Source: Pseudomonas helmanticensis
GTDB lineage: Bacteria > Pseudomonadota > Gammaproteobacteria > Pseudomonadales > Pseudomonadaceae
Length of the DNA: 64,000 bases
Assembly: GCF_900182985.1 (NCBI RefSeq)
Contig: NZ_FXUY01000001.1
Span: forward strand, 3,844,001 to 3,908,000
Reading direction: 5' to 3'
Positions 49,876-59,773 of this stretch are shown piece after piece. The notes beneath the pieces were generated by a model, which was not told the DNA's origin, ran no database searches, and worked only from the letters and a program-made list of their open reading frames with translations. A program made the position numbers and the translations under genes. The number at the start of each line of letters is the position of its first letter. Positions within the stretch are counted from its first letter, which is position 1.

Positions 49876-51476
49876 AGCTGCTTGCCGTCCGCCGTCTGTT
49901 GCGCATCCAGCGCGTCGTGATCCGCTACCGCCTCGATGACCTGCTGTTCGATCTGCCGTTGCCGTGGTTTCTCTTGGCGCTGCGCTATGTGCTGCCGTGG
50001 CGCTGGTTCCCGCGCAAGCCGCTGGATCTGAGCCGGGGCGCGCGTTTGCGTCTGGCGTTGCAGGATCTCGGGCCGATTTTCATCAAGTTCGGGCAGATTC
50101 TTTCGACCCGCCGCGACCTGCTGCCGGAAGACATCGCCGATGAGCTGATGCACCTGCAGGATCGTGTGCCGCCGTTCGATTCGCAGCTGTCGATCAAGCT
50201 GATCGAAGAGCAACTGGGCAAGAAAATCAGCGACGTGTTCAGCCGCTTCGACGTCGAACCGCTGGCCTCGGCCTCTGTGGCGCAGGTGCATGCCGCGCAG
50301 CTGAAAACTGGCGAAGAAGTGGTGGTCAAGGTGATCCGCCCGGGCCTCAAGCCGATCATCGCGCAGGATCTGGCGTGGCTGTTCATCCTCGCCCGCGCTG
50401 CCGAAAAAGTCTCTGCCGACGCGCGTCTGCTGCACCCGGTCGACGTGGTGCAGGACTACGAAAAAACCATCTACGACGAACTCGATCTGCTGCGCGAGGC
50501 GGCCAACGCCAGCCAGTTGAAGCGCAACTTCGAAGGTTCGCCGCTGTTGTATGTGCCGCAAGTCTATTGGGACTGGTGCCGGCCGAAAGTGCTGGTGATG
50601 GAGCGCATCTACGGCATTCAGGTGACGGATCTGGCGACCCTCGCCGACCAGCGCACCGACATGAAAATGCTCGCCGAGCGTGGCGTGGAGATTTTCTTCA
50701 CCCAAGTGTTCCGCGACAGTTTTTTCCACGCCGACATGCACCCGGGCAACATCTTCGTCAGCACCGTCAACCCGTGGAGCCCGCAATACATCGCGATCGA
50801 CTGCGGCATCGTCGGCAGCCTGACCCCGGAAGACCAGGACTATCTGGCGCGCAACCTGTTCGCCTTCTTCAAGCGTGACTACCGTCGCGTGGCGCAGTTG
50901 CACATCGATTCGGGCTGGGTGCCGGCAGAAACCAAACTCAATGAATTCGAAGCGGCGATCCGTACCGTCTGCGAACCGATCTTCGAAAAACCGTTAAAAG
51001 ATATTTCATTTGGCCAGGTGCTGATGCGCCTGTTCCAGACCGCACGGCGCTTCAACATGGAAGTGCAACCGCAACTGGTGCTGCTGCAAAAGACCCTGCT
51101 GAACATCGAAGGCCTTGGCCGTCAGCTGTACCCGGACCTGGATCTGTGGAACACCGCGCAGCCGTTTCTGGAGCGCTGGATGCGCGAACGCGTCAGCCCG
51201 AAAGCCTTGCTCGGCAACGTGCAGAGCCAGTTCGAACAGCTGCCGCACCTGGCCAACATGGCCCGCGATCTGCTCGAACGCATGTCCCAGCCACACGCCT
51301 ACGATCCACCGCCACCGTGGCATAAACGCAAGGACGACTGGTTCCTGCGCCTGCTCGGTTGCGCGCATCTGGCCGGTGGGGTGATCCTCGCCCTCGGTGG
51401 CCCGTTGCACGAATTGGGGCATTGGCCGGCGGGAATCATGGTGGCAGTCGGCTTGTATCTGGTCGTTCGCCGATAG
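49872..51476 (+). CDS. ubiB: Ubiquinone biosynthesis kinase-like protein UbiB
   Basis: 534 residues. The K-x-G-Q motif in [16 protein letters not shown], the Ala-rich loop [10 protein letters not shown] in place of a Gly-rich loop, and [10 protein letters not shown] of the atypical UbiB/ADCK kinase family. Two hydrophobic C-terminal helices (about 490-530) anchor it in the membrane. Needed for ubiquinone formation, probably by extracting lipid intermediates with ATP. Confidence 0.97.
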   Translation: MKLLAVRRLLRIQRVVIRYRLDDLLFDLPLPWFLLALRYVLPWRWFPRKPLDLSRGARLRLALQDLGPIFIKFGQILSTRRDLLPEDIADELMHLQDRVPPFDSQLSIKLIEEQLGKKISDVFSRFDVEPLASASVAQVHAAQLKTGEEVVVKVIRPGLKPIIAQDLAWLFILARAAEKVSADARLLHPVDVVQDYEKTIYDELDLLREAANASQLKRNFEGSPLLYVPQVYWDWCRPKVLVMERIYGIQVTDLATLADQRTDMKMLAERGVEIFFTQVFRDSFFHADMHPGNIFVSTVNPWSPQYIAIDCGIVGSLTPEDQDYLARNLFAFFKRDYRRVAQLHIDSGWVPAETKLNEFEAAIRTVCEPIFEKPLKDISFGQVLMRLFQTARRFNMEVQPQLVLLQKTLLNIEGLGRQLYPDLDLWNTAQPFLERWMRERVSPKALLGNVQSQFEQLPHLANMARDLLERMSQPHAYDPPPPWHKRKDDWFLRLLGCAHLAGGVILALGGPLHELGHWPAGIMVAVGLYLVVRR

Positions 51477-51557
51477 CCAGTTTCGTGATCGGCTGGCACA
51501 CTGTTTCAATGCCTGAACCCGACTATTGAAGTGTGGGGTTCGCTGTCGGAGTCGAAG

Positions 51558-51959
51558 ATGAAAAACTGGCTGGACGAGATCAAGTGGGACGCTGATGGCC
51601 TGGTGCCGGCGATTGCCCAGGATCACAAGACCGGACGCGTGCTGATGATGGCCTGGATGAACCGCGAAGCGTTGGAACTGACAGCTGCGGAAAACCGTGC
51701 CATCTACTGGTCACGTTCGCGTGGCAAGCTGTGGCGCAAGGGCGAAGAGTCCGGCCATGTACAGACCTTGCATGAGATGCGTCTGGACTGTGACGCCGAC
51801 GTGATCATCCTGATGGTTGAACAGATCGGCGACATCGCTTGCCATACCGGCCGTCAAAGCTGCTTTTATCGCGTCTTTGAAAACGGCGACTGGAAAACCG
51901 TCGACCCGGTTCTGAAAGACCCGCACGCTATCTATTCCGCAGGACACAAACATGAGTGA
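51558..51959 (+). CDS. hisI: Phosphoribosyl-AMP cyclohydrolase
   Basis: 133 residues. [14 protein letters not shown] and [11 protein letters not shown] contain the Asp and Cys metal ligands; [14 protein letters not shown] is the N-terminal signature. It opens the adenine ring in the third step of histidine synthesis. It overlaps hisE by 8 bases, and in this genome is separate from the main his genes. Confidence 0.96.
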   Translation: MKNWLDEIKWDADGLVPAIAQDHKTGRVLMMAWMNREALELTAAENRAIYWSRSRGKLWRKGEESGHVQTLHEMRLDCDADVIILMVEQIGDIACHTGRQSCFYRVFENGDWKTVDPVLKDPHAIYSAGHKHE

Positions 51960-52284
51960 CACCCTGACCCGCCTGGCGCAAGTGCTCGAAGAGCGCAAAG
52001 GTGCAGCCGCCGACAGCTCGTATGTAGCTAGTCTGTATCACAAGGGTTTGAACAAGATTCTGGAGAAAGTCGGCGAAGAGTCGGTCGAAACCATTATTGC
52101 CGCCAAGGATGCCGCGATCAGTGGCGACTGCAGCGATGTGATTTACGAGACCGCCGACCTGTGGTTCCACAGCATGGTCATGCTCGCCCAACTGGGGCAG
52201 CATCCGCAGGCTGTGCTGGATGAACTGGATCGCCGCTTCGGCCTGTCCGGACACGTCGAGAAAGCCTCGCGTCCGTCCGCCTGA
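51952..52284 (+). CDS. hisE: Phosphoribosyl-ATP pyrophosphatase
   Basis: 110 residues, all-alpha MazG-like fold, with the E-x-x-E and E-x-x-D clusters in [15 protein letters not shown] and [14 protein letters not shown]. Releases pyrophosphate from phosphoribosyl-ATP in the step before HisI. Translationally overlaps hisI. Confidence 0.95.
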   Translation: MSDTLTRLAQVLEERKGAAADSSYVASLYHKGLNKILEKVGEESVETIIAAKDAAISGDCSDVIYETADLWFHSMVMLAQLGQHPQAVLDELDRRFGLSGHVEKASRPSA

Positions 52285-52309
52285 ACAATTTTTAGAGAGG
52301 AACAGCAAC

Positions 52310-52591
52310 ATGGGCATTTTTGACTGGAAACACTGGATCGTCATTCTGGTAGTCGTGGTGTTGGTGTTCGGCACCAAGAAACTGAAAAACCTCGGCACCG
52401 ACGTTGGCGAGTCGATCAAGGGCTTCCGCAAAGCAATGAACGACGACGAAAAATCTGCCGCTGATCCAACCGTGACGCCGGCGCAGCCAGTGCCACCGGT
52501 GCAGCCGCAAGCCACCGCTCAGGCCAACCCGCCGCACACCATTGACGTGCAGGCGCAGAAAGTCGAAGAGCCGATCCGCAAAGACGTGTGA
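52310..52591 (+). CDS. tatA: Sec-independent translocase subunit TatA
   Basis: 93 residues. The N-terminal membrane helix [20 protein letters not shown] with the [10 protein letters not shown] amphipathic hinge is diagnostic. A Pro/Ala-rich tail follows. It oligomerises to form the path for folded Tat substrates. AGAGAGGA lies upstream of ATG 52310. Confidence 0.96.
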   Translation: MGIFDWKHWIVILVVVVLVFGTKKLKNLGTDVGESIKGFRKAMNDDEKSAADPTVTPAQPVPPVQPQATAQANPPHTIDVQAQKVEEPIRKDV

Positions 52592-52601
52592 GCACTGACT
52601 A

Positions 52602-53045
52602 ATGTTTGGTATCAGCTTCTCTGAACTGCTGCTCGTCGGCCTCGTCGCCCTGCTGGTGCTAGGCCCCGAGCGTCTGCCGGGCGCTGCGCGCACCGCTGGC
52701 CTGTGGGTTGGACGGCTAAAGCGCAGCTTCAACGCGATCAAACAGGAAGTTGAACGTGAAATCGGTGCCGACGAGATTCGTCGGCAACTGCACAACGAGC
52801 ACATTCTGTCGCTGGAGCAGGAGGCGCGGAAGATTTTCACGCCGGTTCAGCAAGAGCCAACGCCGGTTGAGCATGTCGGGCAGCAGACGATTCATGCGCC
52901 TGCAGTTCCTGCACCTGCTGCCGTTGTAGCACCGACAGAACCGGCGCCAGCCGCTGTGGAACAGTCTGTTGAACACGTTGCGCCAACCGCCGCGCCGATC
53001 ACACCAGCGCCTCACGACCCTACTCTGCCGCCGCGAGCCCCATGA
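52602..53045 (+). CDS. tatB: Sec-independent translocase subunit TatB
   Basis: 147 residues. [32 protein letters not shown] is the TatB helix and Glu-Arg-Leu-Pro hinge; an amphipathic helix and a Pro/Ala/Val-rich tail follow. It receives twin-arginine signal peptides with TatC. 10 bases after tatA, 4-base overlap with tatC. Confidence 0.95.
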   Translation: MFGISFSELLLVGLVALLVLGPERLPGAARTAGLWVGRLKRSFNAIKQEVEREIGADEIRRQLHNEHILSLEQEARKIFTPVQQEPTPVEHVGQQTIHAPAVPAPAAVVAPTEPAPAAVEQSVEHVAPTAAPITPAPHDPTLPPRAP

Positions 53046-53833
53046 GCGATCTCCCCGAAAACGACCAGCACATGCCGCTGGTTTCGCACCTCACCGAGTT
53101 GCGCACCCGCCTGCTGCGTTGTGTGGCGGCGATCTTCATCATCTTCGCCGGGCTGTTCGCCTTCACCCAGCAGATCTACACCTTCGTCTCGACGCCGCTG
53201 CGCCAGTACCTGCCGGTTGGCGCGACGATGATCGCCACTGATGTGTCGTCGCCGTTCCTGACGCCGCTGAAGCTGACGATGATGGTCTCGCTGTTCCTCG
53301 CGATCCCGGTGATCCTGCATCAGATCTGGGGCTTTATCGCGCCGGGCCTGTACAAGCATGAGAAGCGCATCGCGGTGCCGCTGCTGGTCTCCAGCATTTT
53401 GCTGTTCTACACCGGCATGGCGTTCGCTTATTACTTCGTATTCCCGCTGATCTTCAAATTCTTCGCTGCGGCCACCCCGGCCGGCGTGGAAATGATGACC
53501 GACATCGCCAGTTACCTCGATTTCGTCATGACGCTGTTCTTCGCTTTCGGCGTGGCGTTCGAGATTCCGGTGGCCGTGGTCCTGCTGGTGTGGATCGGCG
53601 TGGTCGACGTCAAATACCTGAAGAAAATCCGCCCGTACGTGATCATCGGCTGCTTCGTGGTCGGCATGATTCTGACGCCGCCAGACATCTTCTCGCAGAC
53701 CCTTCTGGCCGTGCCGATGTGGATGCTGTTTGAAATCGGCATTCTGTTCGGTGGTTTGATCAGCAAGCGCGAACGCCCGGACGAAACCCCGGCCGACGAC
53801 CACAACGACCAGCCGCCAGCGACCCAGGCATGA
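53042..53833 (+). CDS. tatC: Sec-independent translocase subunit TatC
   Basis: 263 residues with six membrane segments. [13 protein letters not shown] near the N-terminus is the family signature, and [17 protein letters not shown] contains the conserved region before the last two helices. Primary receptor for twin-arginine signals. Four-base overlaps with tatB and rsmE. Confidence 0.97.
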   Translation: MSDLPENDQHMPLVSHLTELRTRLLRCVAAIFIIFAGLFAFTQQIYTFVSTPLRQYLPVGATMIATDVSSPFLTPLKLTMMVSLFLAIPVILHQIWGFIAPGLYKHEKRIAVPLLVSSILLFYTGMAFAYYFVFPLIFKFFAAATPAGVEMMTDIASYLDFVMTLFFAFGVAFEIPVAVVLLVWIGVVDVKYLKKIRPYVIIGCFVVGMILTPPDIFSQTLLAVPMWMLFEIGILFGGLISKRERPDETPADDHNDQPPATQA

Positions 53834-54537
53834 ACCTGCTGTTGCTCGAAGAGGCCGATTTCATTGCGGCCGACCGCGTGGTGCTGCGTGATCGCCGCCT
53901 GACCCATATGCAGGAAGTTCACCGCTCGGAAGTCGGTGACAGCCTGCGCGTTGGGCGCATCAACGGCCTGATGGGGTCGGCCGAGTTGCTGCGCCTGGAA
54001 CCGGGTGAAGCGGAATTACGCGTAACCCTCGATCAGCCACCGCCGGCCAAGCTGCCGCTGACGCTGGTGCTGGCGCTGCCGCGCCCGAAAATGCTTCGTC
54101 GGGTGTTTCAGACCGTGGCGACCATGGGCGTCTCGAAGGTCATTCTGGTCAACAGCTATCGGGTCGAGAAGAGTTTCTGGCAGACGCCGTTTCTTGATCC
54201 TGAGGCGATCCGTGAGCAACTGGTCCTCGGTCTGGAACAGGCCCGCGATACGGTGCTGCCGGAGATCATCATCGAGAAACGCTTCAAGCCGTTTGTTGAA
54301 GATCGGTTGCCAGCAATTACCGACGGCACCCTCGGCCTCGTCGGCCACCCCGGCAACTATCCGCCGTGCCCACGCGCCCTGAGCGAACCGGTCACGTTGG
54401 CGATCGGTCCCGAAGGCGGTTGGATCCCTTACGAAATCGACCTGCTGGGTAAATCCGGCCTGCAACCGGTGCAACTCGGCGAGCGTATCCTGCGCGTCGA
54501 AACCGCCGTCACCGCCCTCCTCGCCCGCCTCTTCTAA
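53830..54537 (+). CDS. rsmE: 16S rRNA m3U1498 methyltransferase RsmE
   Basis: 235 residues. N-terminal PUA-like domain and C-terminal SPOUT knot with [14 protein letters not shown] and [16 protein letters not shown], the SAM-binding signature of the family. Methylates U1498 of 16S rRNA. Overlaps tatC by 4 bases, the last gene of this block. Confidence 0.96.
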   Translation: MNLLLLEEADFIAADRVVLRDRRLTHMQEVHRSEVGDSLRVGRINGLMGSAELLRLEPGEAELRVTLDQPPPAKLPLTLVLALPRPKMLRRVFQTVATMGVSKVILVNSYRVEKSFWQTPFLDPEAIREQLVLGLEQARDTVLPEIIIEKRFKPFVEDRLPAITDGTLGLVGHPGNYPPCPRALSEPVTLAIGPEGGWIPYEIDLLGKSGLQPVQLGERILRVETAVTALLARLF

Positions 54538-54549
54538 CCCCAATCCCCC

Positions 54550-54642
54550 TGTAGGAGCTGCCGCAGGCTGCGATCTTTTGATGTTGTTTTTTAGAAGCAA
54601 GATCAAAAGATCGGAGCCTCGTTCCACTCGACAGCTCCTACA
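54550..54642. repeat. REP-pair element with a degenerate right arm, TGTAGGAGCTGCCGCAGGC family
   Basis: Left arm 54550-54579 is canonical; the right arm 54605-54642 carries a substitution and an 8-base internal insertion, so this copy is decaying. Confidence 0.8.
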
Positions 54643-54736
54643 GGATGGCGGCGTCTCGGATAAATGGTGTTACAGATTGCCATCTTCCAGCCGATACAGT
54701 CCCCATAAGTCCAATTAGTGGTCGGGGAGTTGTCGC

Positions 54737-56653
54737 ATGTACCGTTGGTTAGCCGAGAATCTGGGAAATGTCAGCGTCAAACGCAAGTTGGGGATCGGTT
54801 TCGGCCTGGTGCTGTTGCTGACGCTGCTGATCACCTTCACCGGCTGGACCGGCATGAGCGGCATCATCAGCCGTGGCGACAAGCTCGGTTTCATCTCCAG
54901 CCTCAATGAGCTGACCAAGGACCTGCGCCTGGCGCGCCTTGACTATGAAGCGCGCCGTGGCGAGCAAGGCCCTGGCGCGGTGAACGAGCTGCTCGGCAAA
55001 CTCGGCAGCGGCCTGCAAACTGCGCGCGGCTTGATTGAACAGCCGTCCGACGCCGCCATGGTCGATCAGCAACTGGCCGCCGTCGCCGAATACAAGCGCG
55101 CCTTTGCCGACATGACCCAGGCCACCGTGCAGCGTGAAGACGCGCGCAGCAAGCTCGGCGCCAGCGCCGACAACGCTGTGGCGAAAGTCGCCGAAGTGGA
55201 AAAATCCATGCTGCAAGGCGACAGCGTCGCGCAATTCAACAGCGTGATCGAGCTGAGCAAACTGCTGCAACAGGCGCGCTATCAGGTTCGCGGCTACACC
55301 TACAGCGGCAAGGCCGACGCCGAGCAACCGGCGCTGGACGCCATCGACAACGCGCTGAAAAATCTGGACAGCCTGCCGGCGAAACTGCCGGAGCAGCACA
55401 TCGCCAACCTGCAACAGGCCACCAATTCGATCAAAGCCTATCGCGCTGCGGTCAGCCAGTTCCGCGACTCGCAGGTCAACAACGCCAGGGCTCAGGTGCA
55501 GATGGCGACGCAAGGCGACATCCTGCTCGACGTCAGCAAGAAGCTCACCGAATCGCAGACCGTGGTGCGCGACACCGACGCCGCTCACGCGAAGAACATG
55601 CTGATCATAGCCACCCTGCTGGCCGTGGCGTTCGGCCTGCTGGCGGCGTGGGCGATCACCCGTCAGATCATCATCCCGCTGAACCAGACCCTGAAAGTTG
55701 CCGAGCGCGTCGCCGCTGGCGATCTGACCCACAACCTGGTTTCCCAGCGCCGCGACGAACTTGGCCAGCTGCAACGTTCGATGCAGAGCATGACCCAAGG
55801 CCTGCGCGACTTGATCGGCGGGATCAGCGATGGCGTCACCCAGATCGCCAGTGCCGCTGAAGAGCTGTCGGCCGTCACCGAACAGACCAGCGCCGGGGTC
55901 AACAATCAGAAGATCGAGACCGATCAGGTCGCCACCGCCATGAACGAAATGGCCGCCACCGTGCAGGAAGTCGCGCGCAACGCCGAGGAAGCCTCCGAAG
56001 CGGCCGTGGCTGCCGACCAACAGGCTCGTGAAGGCGACAAGGTCGTCGGCGAAGCCATCGCACAGATCGAGCGCCTGGCGGTTGAAGTCGGTCACTCCAC
56101 CGAAGCGATGGGCGAACTCAAGCGCGAAAGCGACAAGATCGGCAGCGTCCTCGACGTGATCAAATCCGTGGCCCAGCAAACCAACCTGCTGGCGCTCAAC
56201 GCCGCTATCGAAGCCGCGCGTGCCGGTGAAGCCGGACGTGGTTTTGCTGTAGTTGCCGATGAAGTGCGCAGCCTTGCTCAGCGCACGCAGAAGTCCACCG
56301 AAGAGATCGAAGAGCTGATCATCGGCCTGCAAAACGGCACCCAGCAAGTCGCAACGATCATGGACAACAGCCGCACCCTGACCGACAGCAGCGTCGAATT
56401 GACCCGCCGCGCCGGCGGTTCGCTGGAAAGCATTACCCGCACGGTGTCAGCGATTCAGGCGATGAACCAGCAGATTGCCGCAGCGGCCGAGCAGCAGAGC
56501 GCGGTGGCTGAAGAGATCAACCGTAGCGTGCTGAATGTGCGGGACGTGTCGGATCAGACCTCGGCGGCGAGCGAAGAGACCGCGGCGTCGAGCGTTGAGC
56601 TGGCACGTCTGGGGACGCATCTGCAAATGCTGGTGGGGCGCTTCAAGGTCTAG
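54737..56653 (+). CDS. Methyl-accepting chemotaxis protein with HBM-type sensor domain
   Basis: 638 residues. TM1 about 17-38, a long all-helical periplasmic domain of about 245 residues, TM2 about 288-312, HAMP, then the signalling domain with the hairpin tip [33 protein letters not shown]. The sensor length and helical pattern fit the helical bimodular (HBM) type of P. putida McpS. The locus corresponds to PA5072 (McpK, 2-oxoglutarate receptor) by synteny, so an organic-acid ligand is likely but unproved. No pentapeptide CheR tether at the C-terminus. Confidence 0.88.
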   Translation: MYRWLAENLGNVSVKRKLGIGFGLVLLLTLLITFTGWTGMSGIISRGDKLGFISSLNELTKDLRLARLDYEARRGEQGPGAVNELLGKLGSGLQTARGLIEQPSDAAMVDQQLAAVAEYKRAFADMTQATVQREDARSKLGASADNAVAKVAEVEKSMLQGDSVAQFNSVIELSKLLQQARYQVRGYTYSGKADAEQPALDAIDNALKNLDSLPAKLPEQHIANLQQATNSIKAYRAAVSQFRDSQVNNARAQVQMATQGDILLDVSKKLTESQTVVRDTDAAHAKNMLIIATLLAVAFGLLAAWAITRQIIIPLNQTLKVAERVAAGDLTHNLVSQRRDELGQLQRSMQSMTQGLRDLIGGISDGVTQIASAAEELSAVTEQTSAGVNNQKIETDQVATAMNEMAATVQEVARNAEEASEAAVAADQQAREGDKVVGEAIAQIERLAVEVGHSTEAMGELKRESDKIGSVLDVIKSVAQQTNLLALNAAIEAARAGEAGRGFAVVADEVRSLAQRTQKSTEEIEELIIGLQNGTQQVATIMDNSRTLTDSSVELTRRAGGSLESITRTVSAIQAMNQQIAAAAEQQSAVAEEINRSVLNVRDVSDQTSAASEETAASSVELARLGTHLQMLVGRFKV

Positions 56654-56660
56654 CCCAATG

Positions 56661-56770
56661 GTCGTTCCCACGCTCTGCGTGGGAATGCATCCTGCGACGC
56701 TCCGCGTCGCGCATACAAAGGGACGCGGAGCGTCCCGGGCGGCATTCCCACGCGGAGCGTGGGAACGATC
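56661..56770. repeat. Palindromic repeat, GTTCCCACGCTCTGCGTGGGAA family
   Basis: Nested hairpins with outer arms GTCGTTCCCACGC and GCGTGGGAACGAT and an inner pair GACGCTCCGCGTC. Between the convergent chemoreceptor and ABC-transporter genes. Confidence 0.87.
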
Positions 56771-56775
56771 TGGTA

Positions 56776-57510
56776 CTACAAGACCTGACGCAGGAAGGCC
56801 TGGGCACGCGGATCTTTCGGCGCATCAAAGAACTCCGCCGGCGCCGCATCTTCCAGCAGTTTGCCGTGATCGAAGAACAACACCCGATCCGCCACTTCCC
56901 GGGCGAAACCCATCTCGTGGGTCACGCAAACCATGGTCATGCCTTCCACGGCCAGGTTCTTCATCACGTCCAGCACTTCGCCGACCATTTCCGGGTCGAG
57001 CGCCGACGTCGGCTCATCGAACAACATCACCTTCGGCTCTATCGCCAGCGCCCGGGCAATTGCCACGCGCTGTTGCTGACCGCCGGACAGGCGTGACGGA
57101 AACTCGTTGGCCTTCTGCGCGATGCCAACCTTTTTCAACAATTCCATGGCCTTGGCCTCGCGCTCTTTCTTGCCGCGCTTGCGCACGACTTTCTGCGCCA
57201 GACAGAGGTTTTCCAGCACGGTCATGTGCGGGAACAGGTTGAAATGCTGAAAGACCATGCCGACTTCACGGCGGTAGGCGTTGACGTCGGTTTTCGGGTC
57301 GGCCAGTTGCAGGCCGTCGATGCTCACCGAGCCGGAGTCGAACTCCTCCAGGCCATTCAGGCAGCGCAGGAAGGTCGACTTGCCGGAACCCGACGGACCG
57401 ATCACCACCAGCACTTCACCCTTGGCCACCGTGGTGCTGACGTTATCCACCGCGCGCACCACTTGCCCACGAGTGTCGAAGACTTTTACCAGATCGCGGA
57501 CTTCAATCAC
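56776..57510 (-). CDS. Polar amino acid ABC transporter, ATP-binding protein
   Basis: 244 residues from GTG 57510, giving the family start M-I-E; GGAGG lies ten bases upstream and the start overlaps the permease stop by 8 bases. Walker A GPSGSGKS at 38-45, Q-loop, signature [12 protein letters not shown], Walker [15 protein letters not shown]. GlnQ/HisP class. It drives import of a polar amino acid. TTG 57531 is an alternative start. Confidence 0.92.
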   Translation of the reverse strand: MIEVRDLVKVFDTRGQVVRAVDNVSTTVAKGEVLVVIGPSGSGKSTFLRCLNGLEEFDSGSVSIDGLQLADPKTDVNAYRREVGMVFQHFNLFPHMTVLENLCLAQKVVRKRGKKEREAKAMELLKKVGIAQKANEFPSRLSGGQQQRVAIARALAIEPKVMLFDEPTSALDPEMVGEVLDVMKNLAVEGMTMVCVTHEMGFAREVADRVLFFDHGKLLEDAAPAEFFDAPKDPRAQAFLRQVL

Positions 57511-58462
57511 TTTGCGCGAGCCTCCGCTCAAGCCGGCTGGCGATTTTCGACAGCGGCAGGTTGATCAACAGGTACAGGCCGGCAACGCAGAACAGAATCT
57601 CGAACGGCGAAAACGAGGTGGTGATGACTTCACGGCCGCTTTTCAGCAGTTCGGTGATAGCGATCACCGATACCAGCGAGGTGTCCTTGACCAGACTGAT
57701 GAACTGCCCGGCCAGCGGTGGCAGCACGCGTTTCAGCGCCTGCGGCAACACCACGTGGCGCATCGACTGACCGGCACTCAGGCCGAGCGAGCGTGCCGCT
57801 TCGTTCTGGCCACGGGCGATCGATTGCACACCGGAACGAATGATCTCGGCCACGTAGGCGCCGGTGAACAGCGACAGCGCGGCGATCCCTGCGAACTCGC
57901 GGGACAGGTTCATCACCGTGCCGATGAAGAAGTAGAAAATGAAGATCTGCACCAGCAGCGGCGTGCCGCGCACCAGTTCGACGTAGATGGTCGAGAGGTC
58001 GCGCAAGGTCGGGTTGTTCGACAGTCGGCACAGGCCGGTGACCAGACCAATGAGCAACCCGAGAATTCCGGACACTACCGACAGCCAAAGCGTCGTCCAC
58101 AGCCCCCACAACAGCGGCCCTGCCGCCCAATGGCGAGTGACCCCCACGACGTCGCCTTCGGCCACATCGTCGCCCTGAGCGAATTGCAGGCTGTTCTCGT
58201 CGACGGTCAGGTGCTGCTCGTCACCAGCGTCGTTGCGCAGGGTGACTTGCGCGCTGCTGCCCTTGCGCACGAGTTCGGTGACGGTGGAAATGTCAGCGGC
58301 GCGCTGGGTTTCTTCGGCCTGATAGGCGAAGTACTGCGGCACACGGTTCCAGCGCCATTCGTAGGACATCAGCGACGTCGCGTAATACAACGCGCCCGCG
58401 AGGCCGACCAGCACCAACACGGTGAGGACGTGCCAGGGCCATTGGGCTTTTTTCTGTTTCAT
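57503..58462 (-). CDS. Polar amino acid ABC transporter, permease
   Basis: 319 residues. The C-terminal HisM-type domain has the EAA loop ([23 protein letters not shown]). The N-terminus is longer than usual: one membrane segment (about 12-32) and about 70 periplasmic residues precede the transporter helices. The fused extension may face the binding protein. Preceded by a palindromic repeat that separates it from the binding-protein gene. Confidence 0.9.
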   Translation of the reverse strand: MKQKKAQWPWHVLTVLVLVGLAGALYYATSLMSYEWRWNRVPQYFAYQAEETQRAADISTVTELVRKGSSAQVTLRNDAGDEQHLTVDENSLQFAQGDDVAEGDVVGVTRHWAAGPLLWGLWTTLWLSVVSGILGLLIGLVTGLCRLSNNPTLRDLSTIYVELVRGTPLLVQIFIFYFFIGTVMNLSREFAGIAALSLFTGAYVAEIIRSGVQSIARGQNEAARSLGLSAGQSMRHVVLPQALKRVLPPLAGQFISLVKDTSLVSVIAITELLKSGREVITTSFSPFEILFCVAGLYLLINLPLSKIASRLERRLAQSD

Positions 58463-58477
58463 TGCAGGTTCTCGGAT

Positions 58478-58588
58478 GATCGTTCCCACGCTCTGCGTGG
58501 GAATGCCGCTCGGGACGCTCTGCGTCCCTGCCTGATCGTGACGCGGAGCGTCACAGGATGCGTTCCCACGCAGAGCGTGGGAACGATC
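58478..58588. repeat. Palindromic repeat within the amino acid ABC operon
   Basis: Outer arms GATCGTTCCCACGCTCTGCG at 58478 and its complement to 58588, inner pair GACGCTCTGCGTC/GACGCGGAGCGTC. Lies between binding-protein and permease genes. Confidence 0.88.
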
Positions 58589-58600
58589 AGCGGATGCGCG

Positions 58601-59398
58601 TTATTCCATGTCCTTGAGCCACTCGGTGCTCTTGAACCACTTGTCATGGATGCGATCGTAGGTGCCGTCTTCGTGGATCTGGTGCAGGAAGTTGTTGATG
58701 AAGTTGAGGCTGTCGTAATCGCCCTTCTTCAGACCAAACGCCAAAGGCTCGTAGGTAAACGGCTTGTCGAGGAACACCAGTTTGCCGGCGCCGACCTTGG
58801 TCACTGCAACCACGTTATACGGAGCGTCGTAGATGAAGGCGTCAGCCTTGCCGTTGACCACGTCGAGCACGGCTTCTTGCTCGTTGTCGTAGCCGTGGTA
58901 CTTGGCTTTGGAGATCAGCTTCTTGGCGACCATTTCGCCGGTGGTGCCGAGCTTGGAGGTGATGCGGTAGTCAGCGGTGTTCAGGTCTTTATAGGACTTG
59001 ATGGTGCCTTCCAGCTCTTTGCGGATCAGCAGGGTCTGGCCGACCACGATGAACGGTTCGCTGAAGTTCAGGCGCAGGTTGCGCTCTTGAGTCAGGGTCA
59101 TGCCGCTGCCGATCATGTCGAACTTGTCGGTCATAAGCGCCGGGATGATGCCGTCGTAGCCGGTGGAAACCAGTTCCAGCTTGACGCCCATGGCCTTGGA
59201 CATGGCTTTGAGGATGTCGACTTCGAAGCCGATGATTTCGCCGCGCTTGTTGGTCATTTCGAACGGCATGTAGGTCGGATCCATACCGACTTTCAACGTG
59301 CCGCGCTTGACCGCGTCATCGATTGCGCCAGCCTGCGCCGCATTGACTGCAACCAGTGCCGTGACGCCGACCAGCAGCATCGACAGATACTTCTTCAT
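58601..59398 (-). CDS. Polar amino acid ABC transporter, periplasmic binding protein
   Basis: 265 residues. Signal peptide ending near NAAQAG; type II binding-protein fold (GTLKVGMDPTYMPFEM, GFEVDILKAMSKAMG, DMIGSGMTLTQERN, FSEPF). Ligand unknown; the PBPb amino-acid class is clear. ATG 59398 has GGGGA seven bases upstream; TTG 59404 is an alternative. First gene of the three-gene operon; counterpart of PA5076. Confidence 0.92.
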   Translation of the reverse strand: MKKYLSMLLVGVTALVAVNAAQAGAIDDAVKRGTLKVGMDPTYMPFEMTNKRGEIIGFEVDILKAMSKAMGVKLELVSTGYDGIIPALMTDKFDMIGSGMTLTQERNLRLNFSEPFIVVGQTLLIRKELEGTIKSYKDLNTADYRITSKLGTTGEMVAKKLISKAKYHGYDNEQEAVLDVVNGKADAFIYDAPYNVVAVTKVGAGKLVFLDKPFTYEPLAFGLKKGDYDSLNFINNFLHQIHEDGTYDRIHDKWFKSTEWLKDME

Positions 59399-59550
59399 CT
59401 TCAAGTCCCCAAAACCATTGCGTGTGCGGCGCGAAAAACCGACAGAAATGGGCCAAAAAGCCCGGGCGCGCCAATTCGGGGACGGATGCTAACGCACTCG
59501 TTTTTTTGCACAAGGTTTAATCGGGGATTTGTTTGAAGATCAAGAGCACA

Positions 59551-59724
59551 CCCTCACCCCAGCCCTCTCCCGGAGGGAGAGGGGGCCGATCGGGGGATGC
59601 TTCAGGGATACGCCGACCTGAATCGGATTTGCCGAATCCATAATCGACACGATGTTTCAGGTCGACGGAGAGCGCCAGACACCTCGGTCAGTCCCCTCTC
59701 CCTCTGGGAGGGCTAGGGTGAGGG
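59551..59724. repeat. Nested palindromic repeat, copy 3 of 3
   Basis: Arms CCCTCACCCCAGCCCTCTCC and GGGAGGGCTAGGGTGAGGG, inner arms AGGGGGCCGATCG/CGGTCAGTCCCCT and centre CGACCTGAA/TTTCAGGTCG; the right arm has a short deletion compared with copies 1 and 2. Confidence 0.9.
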
Positions 59725-59740
59725 GCTTTTCAGCAGGCCA

Positions 59741-59768
59741 AAAAAAACCCCGCAACATCGCGGGGTTT
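59741..59768 (-). terminator. Rho-independent terminator of opgGH
   Basis: Stem AAACCCCGC/GCGGGGTTT with a long T run on the minus strand, 6 bases beyond the opgH stop. Confidence 0.92.
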
Positions 59769-59773
59769 CTTCA

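Larger units (their letters stand above)
59399..59773. other. Intergenic region between the binding-protein gene and opgH
   Basis: 375 bases without a gene: the leader of the ABC operon (a low-GC stretch around 59500-59540 may hold its promoter), then nested palindrome copy 3, then the opgH terminator. Confidence 0.7.
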
